Positions 59,122 through 64,000 of a stretch of 64,000 nt of DNA are shown piece after piece. How positions within the stretch are numbered: the stretch's first letter is position 1; each line of letters starts with the position of its first letter. A program made the position numbers and the translations under genes. Where the stretch lies: NCBI GenBank assembly GCA_023313575.1, contig JAJTTP010000026.1:1-64000 (forward strand), given 5' to 3'. The notes beneath the pieces were generated by a model, which worked only from the letters and a program-made list of their open reading frames with translations, was not told where the DNA came from and did not search any database. The stretch comes from Eutypella sp. D-1. Lineage: Eukaryota; Ascomycota; Sordariomycetes; Xylariales; Diatrypaceae.

Positions 59122-60028
59122 GTTTCGGTACCCTTTGTTTCGCTCACTTGTAGTTCAAGTATGTGTTTTGTTAGGATGCAGGTAGGCAGGCAGCCCTCGG
59201 AGAACATCCGGCAAATCATCAGAACTAAAGAAATCTTCAGGACATGTATAAGGCAGTCCATCAGCTGCCTGACTAATCCGGCTTTGATTGTGGCGTGAGG
59301 GTTGCCTCGCTCCTACCACAATTTGTTACATTACGGTATAGGGAATATCAGAACCAGTGTGCAGCCCAGCAAGCCAGTCACTGTGTTGGGGAGGATTGTA
59401 CATACATGTATGTACGGAAATAGTGGTTAAAAGTCTTCGGTTCTTGGCAAGTTACGCTACAGTAGGTTCTAGTGCGTGCAGGGGCACAGTTAAAATACAG
59501 TTTCTGTAATAATGGCTGCTAAAACCCTTAAGTAAATTCTATCAGTGGCCCCATTTAGCACATTTAGCACAGATACTGCTAAAGTAGAGGGCTAGCAGTA
59601 GAGCAAGCTAGAGAATACAGTGCGGCATATTCCGTAATTCGCATACTTAGGTATGAATGACAACCGCCAAGCACCAAAGACTTTTTGAACGCTGTCTTCG
59701 GAGACGGTAGTCCAGTCGAGGGGTGATTGTCAGCAAAGAGAGCCGGAGCACTGGCATAGCGCCTGTGTAAAGCTCACTAGGATTCCGGTCGGAGACTTAT
59801 ACCCCTTTTGTGGGGCACAACGGCTTAGTGGTATAGGCGCTATCATAACCGTGGCACAACGACGATATTACGAACCAACGAGCATGTGGGAAATCATGAG
59901 ATAAGTGCACAAGGCTCTTCAATTGAAATTTTCAACAATACGGGAATAAGTACTTGACTGTTTAGCCAACACTAGGGAACTGTCTACATTAGTTAACTAC
60001 AGTAACATTACACATATGTTCTACCGGC
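59122..60028. other. Intergenic with a short LTR-like match
   Basis: The 17-mer TAGTCCAGTCGAGGGGT at 59708-59724 is identical to a string inside the 10.7-kb LTR (10748-10764). The rest of the stretch does not align by eye. I see no gene; a tRNA-like impression near 59820-59870 was not convincing. Confidence 0.4.
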
Positions 60029-61051
60029 TTAACGGAGACGAAGACCACTAAAGTGGTTGATCAGCGTCGGATTACGCTCGTTCACATTATTGTTGTGGAT
60101 CCACAAGACCCTAACATTGTCGTTGTCGCTCGTCTCCGTGCCGAGAAGGAGCGGGTCCTTACCTTCGATGAGGCACCCCAGCTGAAGGTTGGCACCCTTC
60201 TCAAGTCCCCACTCGTACAGCGTGCCAGCGACCTGGTCGACGCCGAAGTAGTTTCTGTTGGTCAAGGCGACGGCGGCGTTACGCTTCGTCATTGCAGGGC
60301 CGTTATAGATGTCTAATAACTCCTGTAGAGTCGGGGTAGGAAGGTCCGGCATCTGCGCCCCCAGGCTACGCATTAACGCGTAGAAGCCGCAGAGAAAGCC
60401 ATCTCCCGGTGTGGGAATGATCTCCCATAACGTAGGTGGAGTGGAGGTGCCTTCAGCACGCCCGTCAGCTTGTGAGGGCTTTTGGGCCTCTGGGGGTTTT
60501 TCGGCCTCCGGAGCCTCTTCAACCTGCGGGAGCTTGTAAGTCTGCGGGGGCTTTCCGGCCTCCGGAGCCGTTTCAACCTGCGGGGGCTTGTAAGTCTGCG
60601 GGGGCTTGTCAGTCTGTGGCCGCTTTTCATCCTGTGGCTGCCTCTCAGTCCGCGGCCGCCTCTCAGTCAGTCGCGGCCTCTCAATCCGTGGTCGCCTCTC
60701 AGTTTGAGGGGGCTTATCAACTGGTGGGGGCCTGTAAAGCGGTGGGCGCCTTTCAAACCGTGGGCGCTTGGCGGCTTGCGCATACCTGGCAGCATATGCA
60801 CGTTGGATAACGACAACCTCACCCTCAAGCTGAGCGACGGCATCCTCAAGCTCATCTAGCGAAAACTTATGCGTTCGCTTGCAGATATCGGCAACATCAA
60901 CGCTCATCTTAGATACGGCTTCCTCAAGAGTAGGTGGTGCAAGCTTGTCCTTGCGGATATCGGAGACATCATTGCTTATCTTAGAGACCGTATCTTTAAT
61001 CGCATCGATTTTCTTAGAAAGCTCCGAATCTTTGTCTTCGTGTCCCGACAT
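60029..61051 (-). CDS. OTU-like cysteine peptidase with coiled-coil and low-complexity linker
   Basis: This is a single exon of 340 residues from the ATG at 61051 (the frame extends to a TTG upstream). Residues 1-85 are helical with a partly duplicated segment (KIDAIKDTVSKISNDVSDI and LEEAVSKMSVDVADI), likely a coiled coil. Residues 97-195 are a Pro/Gln/Lys/Arg linker of imperfect KPPQT/ERRP repeats. The C-terminal 135 residues look OTU-like: a GDGFLCGFYALMRSL active-site region with Cys221, and a terminal NHFSGL with His333. A two-residue FL insertion sits where most OTU proteins have a single residue before Cys. OTU enzymes remove ubiquitin. Targets are unknown and activity is uncertain. 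Confidence 0.7.
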   Translation of the reverse strand: MSGHEDKDSELSKKIDAIKDTVSKISNDVSDIRKDKLAPPTLEEAVSKMSVDVADICKRTHKFSLDELEDAVAQLEGEVVVIQRAYAARYAQAAKRPRFERRPPLYRPPPVDKPPQTERRPRIERPRLTERRPRTERQPQDEKRPQTDKPPQTYKPPQVETAPEAGKPPQTYKLPQVEEAPEAEKPPEAQKPSQADGRAEGTSTPPTLWEIIPTPGDGFLCGFYALMRSLGAQMPDLPTPTLQELLDIYNGPAMTKRNAAVALTNRNYFGVDQVAGTLYEWGLEKGANLQLGCLIEGKDPLLLGTETSDNDNVRVLWIHNNNVNERNPTLINHFSGLRLR

Positions 61052-62852
61052 GATAACGGGTTTATTTTGTTGATTCGATCTTCTGCTGGCCGTGTTATGG
61101 TGAATGCCATTTGTGTCCAAATCCCATCGGGGAGGCCTTATGTATTCCGTTCATACTCATCCGCCTCATCGTGAACATGCAGTTCGTTTTCAATCAACAT
61201 CGTTATTCCGGTACGTACGGCAAGCCCGAAGTGATCTGAACCGCAAACAAAGAGCATAGTTCCGCGCTTTGCGGAGTGAACACCTACCTTGTTCTAGCAA
61301 TCGTGCTAACAAAGACGTGAAATACTTTGGGGTTACACTAGCCCCTGGTCTTTGTGGCCTGTCTAGCCGCCGGCCATGCGGAAGGTTAAGGTTGAATGTT
61401 GAGATGCCTCCCTCCACCATTTCGAGTAGCTGACCTTCAAGTCAACCCCACCGCATCCTATATTTCAACCTGAGATTGAATACTTAGCCTGGAGTATTCC
61501 CGAGTTGTGACTGAAGGATAAGCGCATGGAGGAGGACGATTGTTATAATCTTCGCTTTCGTGAACTTGAAGAGGAGAACTTGCCTGTCGCACTAGAATGT
61601 CACCATCTCAGACACGGATAAAGAACTGGTTTCCGTCGCCCACCAGCTTAACCTAGTTGTGGTACTCCTTCCTGTTTATGCGGGACACGGCGTTGTCCAC
61701 CGGGTTTTAGTCGCTGCCGCCGACTTGCGGAGGATCATCGCGGGGCTGATGAAGCTTATGCCAAGGCGCTGGACGGTACTACCAGCATGTAAAGTTATAG
61801 AGAGCGAATGCTCGTCGCGGAAGTGACCAATATTTCACTACTACCAGGGCATATCTTAAATACATATCTTAGGGCTCATCTAAGGACAACAGGAGGTCGA
61901 CTATTAATCAGCTGCCCAGGACTGCCACCTCCCCTTAGCGAGAGGGGTGGGGTGACTACCTAGCTGCCTAGGTAGCTCCCTAATAGATAAGATATGCAGA
62001 TATTTAGCCCCACCTAGACAACTAGGTGCCCAGCAGGTGCCCCAGCCCCAGGCGCTTATTGTATTACGTCGGCGCTTATGGCTAAAACCACGCCTACGGG
62101 TATTACTAAGACTACACCTGCGCTACCTACCTCTACCCCGGCACATAGAGAAGAACGAGGGCGAGGCCCATACTATAGATGATGCCAAAGTGCCATGCAG
62201 CAAGGTACCTGGCCGGAGGGATAGCGACATCGAGGTATGGTAACGAATCGCGTGAGGGCGCGCGTGCAATAGATGGAATTGGACGTTCCAGGACAGAAGA
62301 TCCAATGGTTGGGCGGCCGTGGAGTCGGTGCGCGGAGGGCGACGGCCCCAGTGACCGCCGAGGGTCAGTTTCTCATGGAGGCCGGGTGGGAGAGACTGGC
62401 TGTGGATTCGACCGCCATTTATTATGGGCACTCCTTGCTAGGCATCATTCATGGGGAAGACGGTTCCAGTCGCAATGCAAGTTGAACTTCACCACTAGGC
62501 GCCGTCTGGGTAGCATATTACGACACTGTTCCGTGTAGGAGCTTACGTTCGGGGTGAGTTACGTAAACTGTCCGACCGTATAGGTGATAGTTAACGGCAA
62601 GACAAACACGCCGAATGATCAACAAATCAATCAATAAGCATATTGGTAAATCAATAAGCAATGACTTCTGCTCCCTTCCATTATTCAGCACCGTTTAATG
62701 GAAAGGTTAAGGCTGATATAACGCGATCGTCATGTATATAGAAGAGACGTCTTCCTCCCATCGTCCAGATAGCTAAACCTCAAGTCAATCAAGTTATATC
62801 GCCTAGCTCGAGATCGTTATACACCAGCTCATTCAACTTAAAAGCACTCAAT
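61052..62852. other. Intergenic, possible gene remnants
   Basis: About 1.8 kb. A 70-codon frame (62273-62485) and a small frame at 62037-62243 have no recognised domain. The stretch 61500-61820 has coding-like composition but no open frame, so it may be an old pseudogene. The rest is ordinary spacer leading into the promoter module at 62.73 kb. Confidence 0.4.
62731..62796 (+). promoter_or_regulatory. Core promoter/leader module, copy C (SDR)
   Basis: TATATA at 62735-62740 is followed by GACGTCTTCCTCCCA (62746-62760), AGATAGCTAAACC and CTCAAGTCAATCAAG (62779-62793). The ATG lies at 62853, 118 bp after the TATA start. The order and spacing match copies A and B. Confidence 0.6.
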
Positions 62853-63849
62853 ATGTCTGTGTACGTTATTACTGGAGTGTCGAAGGGAATCGGGGTGAGT
62901 CTGCCTTGATATACCGTATTGCGCATGGCCTTTGCTTAACCTAGCCCAGTTCGAGTTTCTGAACCAGATCTCGGAAAACCCGAAGAACCTAGTCGTCGGT
63001 TTAGTCCGCGATAAGGCTGCGACCGAGAAGAAGGTGGCAACAGAGCTGGGCGTCCGTCCCAATGTTCACATCCTCCATGCGGACCTCACCAGCTACGCCA
63101 GCCTGAAGCAAGCCGCTGCCGACACTGACAAGATTGTGGGCGAGCGCGGCATCGATTACCTGGTTGCCAACGGGGCCTTCCCGTCCCTCTTCGACGCATA
63201 TGACCCCATCGGCAAATTGTAGGTCTACTTTCCGCGGGCTACTGTTTAGATCAGGTTATGGTTAACGCTTTCTGATCAACAGGGCCGACCAAGTTGAGGA
63301 GTTGGAGGCTGTTTCAGGAAAGCTATTCCAGACCAATGTCGTTGGCAACATCCACCTCTTTAACCTCTTCCTCCCTCTTGTTTTAAGGGGAAATCTAAAG
63401 AAAGTGATCGCCATTTCTAGCGGGCACGGCGACCTCGACTTGATCAACGATCTCGAGATTGATACGTCTGCATTGTACTCTGCCTCTAAGGCGGCCATGA
63501 ATGTCATTGTGGCCAAGTTCAACGCGCAATACAAGAAAGACGGTGTGCTCTTTGTGAGTATCAGCCCGGGAGTGGTGGAGGTAGGCCACTTTGTGGATGG
63601 TACGTATCCTGTCTTTACGATCAAAACATCTGGACGCTAGACTAATAGCGACCTATAGCCACTCCAGAACAGATTGAGAGTTTGAAGGGATTCGCGCACA
63701 AGCTTTCTACCTATGCGCCCCATTTCCAAGGCGCAACCCCTGTAGACGAAGCCGTCCGAACCATCAGGTCGACCTGGGAGAAGGCCAGCATCGATAATGG
63801 TTATGGTGGTGCCTTTGTCTCGCACTTTGGGAACAAGCAGTGGGTGTAA
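62853..63849 (+). CDS. Classical short-chain dehydrogenase/reductase
   Basis: Exons are 62853-62894, 62950-63218, 63283-63599 and 63659-63849 (272 residues). The cofactor motif is TGVSKGIG, followed by HADLTSY. The position of the usual NNAG is taken by VANGAF, which is unusual. The catalytic residues are the SS in AISSGHGD and YSASK (Tyr and Lys spaced correctly). The first exon ends exactly after GIG, a common fungal SDR intron position. Such cytosolic proteins use NAD(P)H to reduce small carbonyl compounds. It is expressed from a promoter module shared with the DMATS gene 57 kb away, so it could be co-regulated with it. The substrate is unknown. Confidence 0.88.
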
Positions 63850-64000
63850 CCTTAGGGCCGTACATCTTTGGATACATATTTCCAATCATCGTTAGTAATA
63901 TCAGAGGGTTCGTGAAGTGGGATATAGGCTCGAGGGTCGCTGCATGGATGGGTAGTGGTGAAATATATTCAGCTCTTCTGCCCCTTTCTAGATACATTAG
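63850..64000. other. 3' flank at window end
   Basis: Non-coding, nothing recognised. Confidence 0.5.

Noticed and set aside
59820..59890. tRNA-like sequence (TTAGTGGTATAGG...)
   Set aside because: The A-box resemblance is not supported by a cloverleaf or a proper B box.

Overview
The window is from a filamentous ascomycete (Pezizomycotina, probably a Sordariomycete). The genes have short GT-AG introns of about 50-100 bp with CTAAC/CTGAC-like branch points. The proteins are typical fungal families: a Sch9-type kinase, a fungal rhodopsin-domain receptor, a DMATS prenyltransferase and a C69 dipeptidase. Blocks of extremely AT-rich, TA-dominated DNA look like the product of repeat-induced point mutation (RIP). 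I rebuilt 24 protein-coding genes. Exon joins were placed by eye from splice signals, reading frame and family consensus; no search or RNA data was available.

Region 1 (0.4-26.6 kb) looks like an accessory, secondary-metabolism-like neighbourhood. It holds an extended-SDR reductase, a seven-exon cytochrome P450 divergent from a DMATS-type aromatic prenyltransferase, a Baeyer-Villiger monooxygenase, a rhodopsin-domain membrane protein, a SAM methyltransferase, a GMC oxidoreductase and a 14-TM-type MFS exporter. No PKS, NRPS or terpene cyclase is present, so the prenyltransferase is the only scaffold-building enzyme visible. The region is split by AT-rich blocks at 1-290, about 7,030-13,250 and about 18,165-19,690. 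These contain a non-autonomous LTR element with 428/439-bp LTRs, 79-bp tandem repeats, small elements with terminal inverted repeats, and a large inverted repeat.

Region 2 (29.3-45 kb) is more conserved: a Sch9-like AGC kinase, glucose-6-phosphate isomerase, a secreted C69 dipeptidase, a CmcJ/AsaB-like protein, a MUP1-type amino-acid permease, a small Ser/Thr-rich protein and a cyanovirin-N homologue with a 24-nt internal exon.

Region 3 (46-64 kb) is again accessory in character: a methyltransferase, an FAD monooxygenase, a ferric reductase, an unrecognised 107-residue protein made of two 50-residue repeats, a second CmcJ/AsaB-like protein, an MFS transporter, an alpha/beta hydrolase, an OTU-like protein with a low-complexity linker, and a small SDR.

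The most unusual observations are these. A TATA-plus-leader module of about 65 bp occurs in front of the DMATS gene, in front of the SDR 57 kb away, and as an orphan copy facing the RIP block beside the monooxygenase. The two-repeat protein has repeats that are identical in amino acids over 20 positions but differ synonymously in 12 of those codons. The monooxygenase has a 5' end that looks frameshifted. A spared island of normal composition lies between two RIP-mutated LTRs.
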